Source: Azospirillum fermentarium (lineage in GTDB: Bacteria > Pseudomonadota > Alphaproteobacteria > Azospirillales > Azospirillaceae). Taken from it: a stretch of 64,000 nt of DNA. Shown here piece by piece: positions 46,735-54,515 of the stretch. The notes beneath the pieces are model-generated. The model was not told the DNA's origin. It was given only the letters and a program-made list of their open reading frames with translations, and searched no databases. The stretch spans positions 2,752,001 through 2,816,000 of the forward strand of contig NZ_JAOQNH010000001.1 of the NCBI RefSeq assembly GCF_025961205.1. The letters are read 5' to 3'. The translations under genes and the position numbers were made by a program. Position 1 is the first letter of the stretch; each line of letters opens with the position of its first letter.

Positions 46735-48398
46735 TGCGCCGGTTGACATTTTTTTCCGCTACCACTCTGGCCATGAGTTTGGCCGGGTGCATCTCGACCC
46801 CAACCACGCGGGTTACTCAAGACCCCAAAATAATTGAAACCGCGATCCGAACGATCCAGCAGGCACCATCACCGCCACAATGCACAGCGATCCGCGGTCC
46901 CCACCTGCTTGAAGAACGTCAGATCATAAACAGCCCTGAACTGAATCGAGAATTACGCCGCATTCTCGACGATGTGCGCACCGGCTGGACGGCAACCAGG
47001 GAAATGCCACCGATCGACATTTATATTGTTGCAAATGATCGGTACAACGGATTCACCAACATCCATAATCAGATCTTCATCAATCTTGGGGTGCTGGCGG
47101 GCGCAGAAACCCGGGATGAAATCGCCTTTATGGTCGCCCATGAAATGGCCCATGCCTCTCTTGGCCATATCGGGGAGCGGCGCCAACGCCAGCTTGAAAC
47201 CCGCCGAACCTTCAGCCAGATCAACGATGGGATCTCGCTGGGCGTGGTTCTCGCAAACACCCATCAAATAAATGCAGGGCAGAATGCGGCCCCGCGGTTC
47301 CGATCCGATCTCGGCCCAGGAGACATGAACACCGTTGCGGCCTCGGCAGCCGGAATGCGCATTCTGTCTTCACTGTATGCCGAAGTCGGCGATGCGCTTT
47401 ATAGCCGGGAGCAGGAAACCTATGCCGATCTGTTTGCTTACGACCGTTTGATGGATACGAAACAATCCGTAAACGGCACCGGCGGCTTCTATGATCGGCT
47501 GCACAAGGCCGAGGATATTAAAAATAAAGAAATCGCTGTATTGAAAGGCGCAGTCAGCCAAAGCGTCGCCTTAGCAACAGCTCTTGCCCTTCGCGATGCC
47601 AAACCGCCAGACAAGAGCATTACCTCTCTGTCTTTGACCGCAGCTTCCGTATTCGGCCCCAAACTCGAAAACATGATCGGTGATATTTTAAGCCCCTGGG
47701 CTGAAAGATACGATCCGATCGTAAAGCGCCGGGAAACGGCCGGCAAATACGAAGACAGCCTGTGGAAGAATGCGGAAGTACCGCCCTCCAAGCCGTCTCC
47801 TTTCACGGAAAAATCGTCAATCCGAAAAGCCGTGAAAGATTATATGGAGGCGATAAGCGCCTACAATGATGCGGAAAACGCAATCATGAACCAAAATCCT
47901 GAAGCCGCCGCCAAGGCCGCCAATAATGAAAAATTACAGCGCCTTTTGCCCGTCTTGGGATTGATGACCAAAGCCCGTCTTTCCGAAGCGGATGGCAAAC
48001 TCGAACAGGCATTGCATCATGCCGAGGCCGCAAAACGCCACCAAGAAGCAACGCCAGGGACATTCACCATGGTCGCCACACTCTTGACACGGCTTGACCA
48101 ACCCCGGCGGGCTTTATCCGTTCTTGACGAAGCGGAAAAACGCTTCTGCACACGCGAACCGTTCCTCGTGACACGGGCGGGCGCTATGGCCAAGAACAAG
48201 GACAAGGCCGGCACCTTGCGGGCATTGTCGGAATGCGACGCCACGGGGGATGCCGCAATCGGACGGGCCTGCTATCTTGCGGCACGGCCTGAAGACAAGG
48301 ATGGCAAGGAAATCGAGAGCAACCCTCTCGTGAAACTGACGGGATCGAACAACAATTTTCTAAAGGATATATTGGGTAAGGCAAGCTTACCATTCTGA
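46731..48398 (+). CDS. M48-family zinc metalloprotease lipoprotein
   Basis: 555 residues. A lipoprotein signal with lipobox SLAGC (Cys 20) precedes a metalloprotease domain with HEMAH (His137, Glu138, His141), in the context AFMVAHEMAHASLGH, and the third zinc ligand in REQETYADLFAYD (about 229). The C-terminal half is helical repeat with TPR character (about 370-520). This resembles BepA-type periplasmic proteases that cleave misassembled outer-membrane proteins, but the gap between catalytic motifs is longer. Its ATGA overlap with the small secreted gene and its place behind a CHASE2 protein suggest a dedicated envelope-sensing protease system. Confidence 0.88.
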   Translation: MMRRLTFFSATTLAMSLAGCISTPTTRVTQDPKIIETAIRTIQQAPSPPQCTAIRGPHLLEERQIINSPELNRELRRILDDVRTGWTATREMPPIDIYIVANDRYNGFTNIHNQIFINLGVLAGAETRDEIAFMVAHEMAHASLGHIGERRQRQLETRRTFSQINDGISLGVVLANTHQINAGQNAAPRFRSDLGPGDMNTVAASAAGMRILSSLYAEVGDALYSREQETYADLFAYDRLMDTKQSVNGTGGFYDRLHKAEDIKNKEIAVLKGAVSQSVALATALALRDAKPPDKSITSLSLTAASVFGPKLENMIGDILSPWAERYDPIVKRRETAGKYEDSLWKNAEVPPSKPSPFTEKSSIRKAVKDYMEAISAYNDAENAIMNQNPEAAAKAANNEKLQRLLPVLGLMTKARLSEADGKLEQALHHAEAAKRHQEATPGTFTMVATLLTRLDQPRRALSVLDEAEKRFCTREPFLVTRAGAMAKNKDKAGTLRALSECDATGDAAIGRACYLAARPEDKDGKEIESNPLVKLTGSNNNFLKDILGKASLPF

Positions 48399-48501
48399 TC
48401 GGCGGTTCTATCACCGGTGCGGTCCATCAACCTCGCAGCGGATCCCCGCTGTTCGAACCGGGCCGTTGACCGGCAGGCTTCAGACGGCACGTGGGCGCCA
48501 A

Positions 48502-48539
48502 GGGGCCAGCGCACATCTGAGGGGCCAGCCCACATCTGA
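48502..48539. repeat. Tandem repeat at the right edge of the island
   Basis: Two adjacent 19-base copies of GGGGCCAGCNCACATCTGA (one mismatch), just downstream of the M48 gene. They could mark a duplication or insertion scar. Confidence 0.6.
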
Positions 48540-48567
48540 GGGGCACGGAACCATCACGGCCTGTCCG

Positions 48568-48602
48568 CCGCCTTCCGCCGGGATCCCCCCGGCGGAAGGC
48601 GG
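48568..48602 (-). terminator. Hairpin after rpoH
   Basis: A perfect 15-bp stem (CCGCCTTCCGCCGGG / CCCGGCGGAAGGCGG) with a five-base loop, immediately after the rpoH stop on the minus strand. Very stable but without a T-tract. Confidence 0.65.
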
Positions 48603-48605
48603 TCC

Positions 48606-49493
48606 TTACTCCTCGATCAGCTTCTGTTCCGCCGCGGCGGTGCGGATGGCCTTTTGCAGTTTCTCGAACGCGCGCACCTCGATCTGGCGCACCCGTTCGC
48701 GGCTGATGCCGTATTTCTGCGACAGGTCTTCCAGGGTGGTGGGCTCGTCGCGCAGGCGGCGTTCGGCCAGGATGTCGCGCTCACGCTCGTTCAGATGGGC
48801 CATGGCCGCGGTCAGCAGGGTGCGGCGCTTGCCCAGTTCCTCGTCCTCGGCCAGCACATGTTCCTGGTTGGAGCTTTCGTCCACCAGCCAGTCCTGCCAC
48901 TCCCCCTCCCCCTCGGCACGCAGGGGGGCGTTGAGGGAATGGTCCGGCGCGCTCAGGCGGCGGTTCATCTGCACCACGTCGCCTTCGGGCACGTCCAGGT
49001 CGGTGGCGATCTTGGTCACCTGTTCGGGGCTGAGGTCGCCCTCGTCGATGGCCTGCATCTGGCCCTTCAGCCGGCGCAGGTTGAAGAACAGCTTCTTCTG
49101 GGCCGCGGTGGTGCCCATCTTCACCAGCGACCAGGAATGCAGGATGTATTCCTGAATGGCCGCCCGGATCCACCACATGGCATAGGTGGCAAGCCGGAAG
49201 CCGCGGTCGGGGTCGAACCGCTTGACCGCCTGCATCATGCCCACGTTGCCCTCGGAAATCAGTTCCGACAACGGCAGGCCGTAGCCGCGGTAGCCCATGG
49301 CGATCTTGGCCACCAGACGCAGATGGCTGGTGACGAGCTGGTGGGCGGCGTCGGTGTCGTCATGCTCCTGCCAGCGCTTGGCCAGCATGTATTCCTCTTC
49401 GGGCGCCAGCATGGGAAACTTGCGGATCTCCTGGAGATACCGCGACAGATTGCTCTCCGCCCCGATGACGGGAAGATTGCCGGACGTGGCCAT
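48606..49493 (-). CDS. rpoH: Heat-shock sigma factor RpoH (sigma-32)
   Basis: 295 residues. Motifs: NLSRYLQEIRKFPMLAPEEEYMLAKRW near the N-terminus, the sigma-2 region LVAKIAMGYRGYGLPLSELISEGNVGMMQA and RFDPDRGFRLATYAMWWIRAAIQEYIL, the RpoH box QKKLFFNLRRLK (about 130) and the sigma-4 helix-turn-helix TLEDLSQKYGISRERVRQIEVRAFEKL. It directs transcription of chaperone and protease genes. The ATG at 49493 gives the usual family start; an in-frame ATG at 49541 would add 16 residues. It lies downstream of rluD, the usual alphaproteobacterial order, with a heat-shock-like promoter between. Confidence 0.97.
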   Translation of the reverse strand: MATSGNLPVIGAESNLSRYLQEIRKFPMLAPEEEYMLAKRWQEHDDTDAAHQLVTSHLRLVAKIAMGYRGYGLPLSELISEGNVGMMQAVKRFDPDRGFRLATYAMWWIRAAIQEYILHSWSLVKMGTTAAQKKLFFNLRRLKGQMQAIDEGDLSPEQVTKIATDLDVPEGDVVQMNRRLSAPDHSLNAPLRAEGEGEWQDWLVDESSNQEHVLAEDEELGKRRTLLTAAMAHLNERERDILAERRLRDEPTTLEDLSQKYGISRERVRQIEVRAFEKLQKAIRTAAAEQKLIEE

Positions 49494-49616
49494 GCGTGAC
49501 GGACCCTTCTCTCCTTCGGCCCTGGGGTTGTGCTGCGCCATACTGGCGGGCGCCCCGGCGGCCGTTTGCCGGGGAGTCTACGCCCGCACCCGGCCTATTG
49601 CCAAGGTGCCGGGTTC

Positions 49617-49649
49617 TATATGGGGCAATATCCCGCATTCAAAAAGGGG
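49617..49649 (-). promoter_or_regulatory. Sigma-32-like promoter of rpoH
   Basis: On the minus strand CCCCTTTTTGAA (49649-49638) and CCCCATATA (49625-49617) are separated by 12 bases. The consensus is CTTGAA, 13-17 bases, CCCCATNTA. The -10 element is a full match. It lies about 125 bases before the rpoH ATG and suggests heat-induced autoregulation. Confidence 0.6.
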
Positions 49650-49658
49650 TACGTCCAC

Positions 49659-50750
49659 CTAAATCGATTCCAGACTGTGCAACAGGGCCGTGAAATCCTC
49701 CGGCAAGGGCGAATCGAAACTCACCACCTCCCCGCTGCCGGGATGGACAAAGCGGATGGCGGCGGCGTGCAGCGCCTGGCGCGGAAAGCCGGTCAGCGCA
49801 TCGCGCACCGCGTCGGGCAGGCTGCCGGCGTTGGCGCCGCCGGCCCGCCCCGTGCGCCCGCGGCTGTAGAGCGCATCGCCCACCAGCGGGTGACCGATGT
49901 GGGCCATGTGCACGCGGATCTGGTGGGTGCGCCCGGTTTCCAGGGTGCATTCCACCAGCGCCACCCCCTGGCCGCGCTTGGCGCCCTCGAACGCGCGGAC
50001 CACGCGGTAGCGGGTGGCGGCGGGCTTGCCGCCGTGGGCGGTCACCGCCATGCGCTTGCGGTCGGTGGGGCAGCGGCCGATGGGCGCCTCGATCCGGCCC
50101 TTCGCCGGGGACGGGATGCCCCAGACCAGCGCGCGGTAGGTGCGCGACAGGCTGCGGTCGGCGAATTGCGCGGTCAGCCCGTGGTGGGCGCGGTCGTTCT
50201 TGGCCACCACCATCAGGCCGCTGGTGTCCTTGTCCAGCCGGTGGACGATGCCGGGGCGGCGTACCCCGCCGATGCCCGACAGGCTGGCGCCGCAATGGAA
50301 CAGCAGGGCGTTGACCAGCGTGCCGTCGGGATTGCCGGCGGCGGGGTGGACCACCATGCCCGCCGGCTTGTCCAGCACCAGCACGTCGGCATCCTCGTAC
50401 ACCACGGCCAGGGGGATATCCTGGGGCCGGGGCACCGGGGCGGCGGCGGCGGGAATGGTGACGGCGAAGGTCTGGCCGGGTTTGACCCGCTGGGAGGCGT
50501 CGGTTATGGTCCGGCCATCGGCCACCACCCGGCCCTGTTCCATCAGGGCCTGGACCCGCGACCGCGACAGGCCGGCGATGCCGTCGGCCAGCAGCTTGTC
50601 GAGCCGCGCGCCCGCCGTGTCCGCCGTGACGGTGACGCTGTGATGCTCCGCGGCCCCGCCGGCGGCGGCATCCTCGTCGTCCAGGTCGGCGTCCAGGCCC
50701 GCAAGGGCATCGTCCGGGAGGCTGGCGGCGTGTTCTTCGTCCCTGTTCAC
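49659..50750 (-). CDS. rluD: Ribosomal large-subunit pseudouridine synthase RluD
   Basis: 363 residues. An S4 RNA-binding domain (ARLDKLLADGIAGLSRSRVQALMEQGRV, about 48-75) precedes a pseudouridine synthase domain with catalytic Asp in GIVHRLDKDTSGLMVVAK (about 178) and the late motif RTHQIRVHMAHIGHPLVGD. It modifies 23S rRNA helix 69. No ATG fits; a GTG at 50750 does. An acidic ~38-residue N-terminal extension precedes S4. The start faces the divergent DUF6476-like gene across 18 bases. Confidence 0.95.
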   Translation of the reverse strand: MNRDEEHAASLPDDALAGLDADLDDEDAAAGGAAEHHSVTVTADTAGARLDKLLADGIAGLSRSRVQALMEQGRVVADGRTITDASQRVKPGQTFAVTIPAAAAPVPRPQDIPLAVVYEDADVLVLDKPAGMVVHPAAGNPDGTLVNALLFHCGASLSGIGGVRRPGIVHRLDKDTSGLMVVAKNDRAHHGLTAQFADRSLSRTYRALVWGIPSPAKGRIEAPIGRCPTDRKRMAVTAHGGKPAATRYRVVRAFEGAKRGQGVALVECTLETGRTHQIRVHMAHIGHPLVGDALYSRGRTGRAGGANAGSLPDAVRDALTGFPRQALHAAAIRFVHPGSGEVVSFDSPLPEDFTALLHSLESI

Positions 50751-50768
50751 CGGATCGGATTCCCTATC

Positions 50769-51110
50769 GTGCGCGTTCTCAAAGCGGCTATGATCATCAT
50801 GGGTGTGTTCATTCTGGCCGGATATGCCTATCTGGGGGTGGAGGTCGTCAAGCGCTTCACCAACCACGAAGCCCGCGACGCCGCCAAGGATGCACGCGAG
50901 GCGGTTGAGGACCGCACCGTCACCCCCGCCCCCGGCGGCGAGGTGGCTCTGGGCCTGCCCCAAGGTGCCCGCATCGCCGGCATGGTGTCCACCGGCAACC
51001 GCGTGGTGGTGCAGGTGAGCATCCCCGACGGCCCCGACCGGCTCTACACCCTCGACCCCCGCACGGGCGGGGTGACCCCCACCCTGACCACCGGCGCCAA
51101 GACGCCGTAA
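50769..51110 (+). CDS. Small single-helix membrane protein, DUF6476-like
   Basis: 113 residues. An N-terminal transmembrane helix (about 4-28, LKAAMIIMGVFILAGYAYLGVEVV) is followed by a short basic/acidic segment and a beta-rich periplasmic or cytosolic domain (IAGMVSTGNRVVVQVSIPDGPDRLYTLDPRTGGV) with the pattern of a propeller-like strand pair. Alphaproteobacteria often have such a small protein divergent from rluD, as here. The start is the GTG at 50769; an in-frame ATG lies at 50790. Confidence 0.75.
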   Translation: MRVLKAAMIIMGVFILAGYAYLGVEVVKRFTNHEARDAAKDAREAVEDRTVTPAPGGEVALGLPQGARIAGMVSTGNRVVVQVSIPDGPDRLYTLDPRTGGVTPTLTTGAKTP

Positions 51111-51131
51111 CCGGACACGAAAGCCCCCGCC

Positions 51132-52169
51132 ATGACCGGCCCCCTTCCCCGCGGTTACGATTTCCGTAGCGACAACGTGGCCGGGGTGGCCCCGGCGGTG
51201 ATGGCGGCGCTGACGGCGGCGTCCACCGGCACCGCCCCGTCCTATGGCGCCGACCCCTGGACCGCCCGGCTGACGGCGCAGCTTTCCGCCCTGTTCGAGC
51301 GGGAGGTGGCGGTGTTCCCGCTGGTCACCGGCACAGGCGCCAACGCGCTGGCGCTGGCCGGGCTGGTGCCGCCGTGGGGGGCGGTGCTGTGCCACGAGGA
51401 AAGCCACATCACCGCCGACGAATGTAACGCGCCGGAGGCGTTCACCGGCGGCGCCAAGCTGGTGGGGCTGCCCGGCGCCCACGGCAAGCTGACCCCGGAC
51501 ACGGTGACGGCGGCGCTGGAGCGGGCCGGCATCGGCATTGTCCACCACGCCCAGCCCGCGGCCCTGAGCATCACACAGGCGACGGAGGCCGGCACCGTCT
51601 ACACCCCCGATGAAATCACGGCCCTGAGTGCGGCGGCCCGCGGTTTCGGCCTGTCGGTCCACATGGACGGGGCGCGGTTCGCCAACGCCGTGGCCCATCT
51701 GGGCTGTTCCCCCGCCGACGTGACGTGGCGGGCGGGGGTGGACATGCTGTCGCTGGGCGCCACCAAGGGCGGGGCGATGATGGCCGAAGCTCTGGTGGTG
51801 TTCGACCCCGCCCGTGCCGAGGGTCTGGCCTTCCGCCGCAAGCGGGCCGGGCATCTGGTATCGAAGATGCGCTTCGTCTCCGCACAGGTGGAGGCGTGGC
51901 TGACGGACGGCCTGTGGCTGCGTCTGGCCGCCCACGCCAACACCCAGGCCCGCCGTCTGGCCGATGGCCTGACCGCCGCCGGCTACCCGCCCGTCCACCC
52001 GGTGGAGGCCAACGAGGTCTTCGTACCCCTGCCCGACACCGTTCTGACCCGGCTGGAGGCCGCGGGCTATCTGTGCCACCGCTGGGACGGCGCGTCGGTG
52101 CGCTTCGTCACCGCCTTCGACACCCCGCCGTGGGCGGTGGACGGGGCGGTGGCGGCGGTGCGGGGCTGA
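51132..52169 (+). CDS. ltaE: Low-specificity L-threonine aldolase
   Basis: 345 residues, PLP-dependent fold type I. The PLP lysine lies in LSLGATKGGAMMAEALVVF (about 215), with the conserved early DFRSDNV (about 10) and HMDGARFANAV (about 177) motifs of threonine aldolases and beta-eliminating lyases. It cleaves threonine or allo-threonine to glycine and acetaldehyde. Starts 22 bases after the DUF6476-like gene, so it may be cotranscribed. Confidence 0.9.
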   Translation: MTGPLPRGYDFRSDNVAGVAPAVMAALTAASTGTAPSYGADPWTARLTAQLSALFEREVAVFPLVTGTGANALALAGLVPPWGAVLCHEESHITADECNAPEAFTGGAKLVGLPGAHGKLTPDTVTAALERAGIGIVHHAQPAALSITQATEAGTVYTPDEITALSAAARGFGLSVHMDGARFANAVAHLGCSPADVTWRAGVDMLSLGATKGGAMMAEALVVFDPARAEGLAFRRKRAGHLVSKMRFVSAQVEAWLTDGLWLRLAAHANTQARRLADGLTAAGYPPVHPVEANEVFVPLPDTVLTRLEAAGYLCHRWDGASVRFVTAFDTPPWAVDGAVAAVRG

Positions 52170-52590
52170 CAGGCCGCGTGCAATCCTCCTCTCGCCTCTG
52201 GGGAGCCACGCATTGCACACATTATGCAACATACTGATATAAAATAACTTTTCATCGTCATCCCAGCGAAGGCTGGAATCCAGAAGGTGTTTCCATCGCT
52301 AAAACCTCAGGCGATTCATATCGCCGCTAATCGCGGCTCACGCCTGGATTCCCGCTTTCGCGGGAATGACGACGAAATAAGGTATTTTATATCAATAAGT
52401 TAGATATCTGCGCAGTGAGTAGCCCCTCCATGGAGAGAGCCTCTCAGCCGTGGGCCGTATCCGGCAGGGGGAGGGGGTTGCCCGGTGGTATGGACAAGGC
52501 CGCCACATCCCACGCGGGTTTTCACGTTTCCTCCTCTCCGTTATCTCCCTACCATCGGGCCTACAAACGATTTTCCGGGGAAACGCGCCG
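52170..52590. other. Intergenic region with MITE-like element
   Basis: 421 bases. The element at 52229-52402 fills the left half. The right half should hold the promoter of the histidine phosphatase gene. No further gene recognised. Confidence 0.5.
52229..52402. mobile_element. MITE-like element with long imperfect terminal inverted repeats
   Basis: About 174 bases. The left end (52229-52282) and the complement of the right end (52344-52402) align over about 55 bases: both contain TGATATAAAATA, then TCGTCAT, then a second stem whose arms read CCAGCGAAGGCTGGAATCCAG and, from the other end, CGCGAAAGCGGGAATCCAG. The ends are AT-rich and the middle GC-rich. There is no coding capacity. Size and structure fit a miniature inverted-repeat element or a related intergenic palindrome family. 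Confidence 0.65.
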
Positions 52591-53091
52591 ATGTCCACGC
52601 CCGCCTCTACGCCCAAGACCGTTCTGCTGATCCGCCACGGCGAGAAGCCCGACGACGACACCGATCCCAACCTCTCGGCCAAGGGATGGGCGCGGGCCTG
52701 CGCCATCACCGACACCCTGCCGGCCCTGGTGCCCAAGGGGGCGGACCCCATCGCGGCGGTGGTGGCGACCGCGCCCTCCGCGAACAGCGTCCGCCCCATC
52801 GAAACGGTGACGCCGATCACGCTGATCCGCGGGCTGCCGTTCGCCCACACCATCGCCGACGACGACGTGGCCGCCGTGCCGGCCCTGCTGGCGCAGCCAC
52901 CCTATGCCGGGGCCACGGTGCTGGTGTGCTGGCATCACGGGATGCTGCCCAAGCTGGCCCTGGCGCTGGGCGCCCCGCCCGCCGACGTTCCGGCGAAGTG
53001 GGAGGGCGACGATTTCCACACCGTGTGGATCCTCACCCACCACGCCGACGGGAAGGTGGATTTCACCGTGACCCGTCAGCCGCACCTCTGA
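52591..53091 (+). CDS. Histidine phosphatase superfamily protein (SixA/PGM-like)
   Basis: 166 residues. The phosphohistidine motif is LIRHGEKPDDDTDPNLSAKGWARA (His14), and the second catalytic His lies in CWHHGMLPKL near 110. Short length fits SixA-type or small broad-specificity phosphatases. The target is unknown. The 3' end overlaps the convergent fetB gene by 29 bases. No strong ribosome-binding site is visible before the ATG. Confidence 0.82.
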   Translation: MSTPASTPKTVLLIRHGEKPDDDTDPNLSAKGWARACAITDTLPALVPKGADPIAAVVATAPSANSVRPIETVTPITLIRGLPFAHTIADDDVAAVPALLAQPPYAGATVLVCWHHGMLPKLALALGAPPADVPAKWEGDDFHTVWILTHHADGKVDFTVTRQPHL

Positions 53092-53881
53092 CCGTCAGCC
53101 GTTCCCCCCGCAGCCGGTGCCGCGGGTCGGTCAGGCGGTAGACCGCCCCGGTGGTCGCCAGCAGCACGCCGACACCGCTGGCCCCGGCCAGCAGGAACAT
53201 GATGAGGATCTGGTACTTCACCGCCTCGTGCGGATCGACGCCGCCCAGGATCTGGCCGGTCATCATGCCGGGGATGGACACCAGCCCGGTGGCCGACATG
53301 GCGTTGACGATGGGCATCATCCCCATGCGCAGCGCGTGGCGGTGGACGGTGCCCAGCGCCTCCCACCGCGTGGCACCCAGGGCCAGCCGCGCCTCGATGG
53401 CGGCGCGGTCGCGGACCACGGCGGTGGTCAGGGCGTTGAGCGCCAGCGACACCCCGCTCATCACATTGCCCAGCACCATCCCCAGCATGGGAATGGCGTA
53501 GCGGGCGTCGTACCACGGGTCGGGCCGCACCGCGGCCAGCAGCCCCAGCAGCATCACCAGCGTTGCCGCCACCACCATCGAGCCGGTGCCCAGGCCATAG
53601 GTCCAGCCGCCCGACAGCCGGCGGTCCTGGCGGGCCATGATCTCCTGCCCGGCGAACAGCCCCATGGCCAGCGCCGCCCCCAGCGTCAGCCATGGCGATT
53701 GCAGGGCGAAAAGCTGTTTCAGCACCAGCGCCACCAGCGACAACTGCACCACCATCCGCACCGCGGCGATGGCCAGCGGGCGGGCCAGCCCCAGCGACAG
53801 GGCCAGCGATACCCCGCCGTTGACCAGCAGCAGCAGCGCCGCCAGGGCCAGATCGCCATAGGACAGCGAAATCAGCGGCAT
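53063..53881 (-). CDS. fetB: FetB-like ABC transporter permease (UPF0014)
   Basis: 272 residues with about seven hydrophobic segments. Signatures include VRMVVQLSLVALVLKQLFAL and the conserved MLGMVLGNVMSGVSLALNAL and SIPGMMTGQILGGVDPHEAVKYQI blocks of the FetB/YbbM family, which forms a metal (iron) exporter with FetA. It overlaps fetA by 10 bases. Its 3' end overlaps the histidine phosphatase gene on the other strand. Confidence 0.85.
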   Translation of the reverse strand: MPLISLSYGDLALAALLLLVNGGVSLALSLGLARPLAIAAVRMVVQLSLVALVLKQLFALQSPWLTLGAALAMGLFAGQEIMARQDRRLSGGWTYGLGTGSMVVAATLVMLLGLLAAVRPDPWYDARYAIPMLGMVLGNVMSGVSLALNALTTAVVRDRAAIEARLALGATRWEALGTVHRHALRMGMMPIVNAMSATGLVSIPGMMTGQILGGVDPHEAVKYQILIMFLLAGASGVGVLLATTGAVYRLTDPRHRLRGERLTVRGAADGSR

Positions 53882-54510
53882 GGCGCGCCGCCCTCCGTCC
53901 CGTCCCCCTCGGCCACATCCCGGACCATGCCGTCGGCCACCCGCATGCGGCGGCGGGCCAGACGCGCGGCCTGTCCGGCGTCGTGGGTGACCAGGATGAT
54001 GCCGGTGCCGGCGGCCATCCGCTCCCGCAGCACCGCCTCCACCAGCGCCGTCGCCGCGGGGTCCAGGGCGCCGGTGGGCTCGTCCAGCAGCAGCACGCGG
54101 GGGTGTTGCACCAGCGCGCGGGCCAGCGCCAGCCGCTGCCGCTCGCCGGTAGAGGCCCGCGCCACCGGCCAGCCCAGCGCCGCGGGAGGCAACCCCAGAC
54201 GCGGCAGCAGGTCCGCCGTTGCCCCTTCATCGGAAAAATGATCGCCCACCCGGTCGGTCCACCACCCGGCGTCGGGCCAGACATAGGTGACCAGACGGCG
54301 CCAGCGCGGGGCGGGCATGGCGCTGCGCAACAGCCCGTCGAGCCGCACGTCGCCGCTGTTGGGGTCGAGATCGGCGATGGCGCGCAGCAGCCGGGATTTG
54401 CCGGACCCGGACGCCCCCTCCACCGCCAGACATTCACCGGGGTCGAGCCACAGGCTGGCCGCGCGCACCACCGGGGTCAGCAGCCCGGCCACCGACAGCA
54501 GCGGCGGCAC
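53872..54510 (-). CDS. fetA: FetA-like ABC transporter ATPase
   Basis: 212 residues from the GTG at 54510, 5 bases after the upstream stop. Walker A GASGSGKSRLL (about 30), signature region ASTGERQRLALARAL in place of LSGGQ, Walker B VLLLDEPTGALD and switch His in VTHD. Paired with FetB, it would power export of iron or another metal. The Ser-Thr-Gly-Glu signature is a small deviation. No ATG gives a sensible start. Confidence 0.83.
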   Translation of the reverse strand: MPPLLSVAGLLTPVVRAASLWLDPGECLAVEGASGSGKSRLLRAIADLDPNSGDVRLDGLLRSAMPAPRWRRLVTYVWPDAGWWTDRVGDHFSDEGATADLLPRLGLPPAALGWPVARASTGERQRLALARALVQHPRVLLLDEPTGALDPAATALVEAVLRERMAAGTGIILVTHDAGQAARLARRRMRVADGMVRDVAEGDGTEGGAPCR

Positions 54511-54515
54511 CGCCC

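Larger units (their letters stand above)
44385..48605. other. AT-rich genomic island
   Basis: From about 44440 to about 48000 the sequence is clearly poorer in G+C than either flank, with A/T runs and A/T-ending codons rare elsewhere in the window. The drop is strongest at 44500-45120 and 45530-46340. It carries the CHASE2, small secreted and M48 genes and ends in a tandem repeat. No integrase, transposase or tRNA target was seen. Confidence 0.65.
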
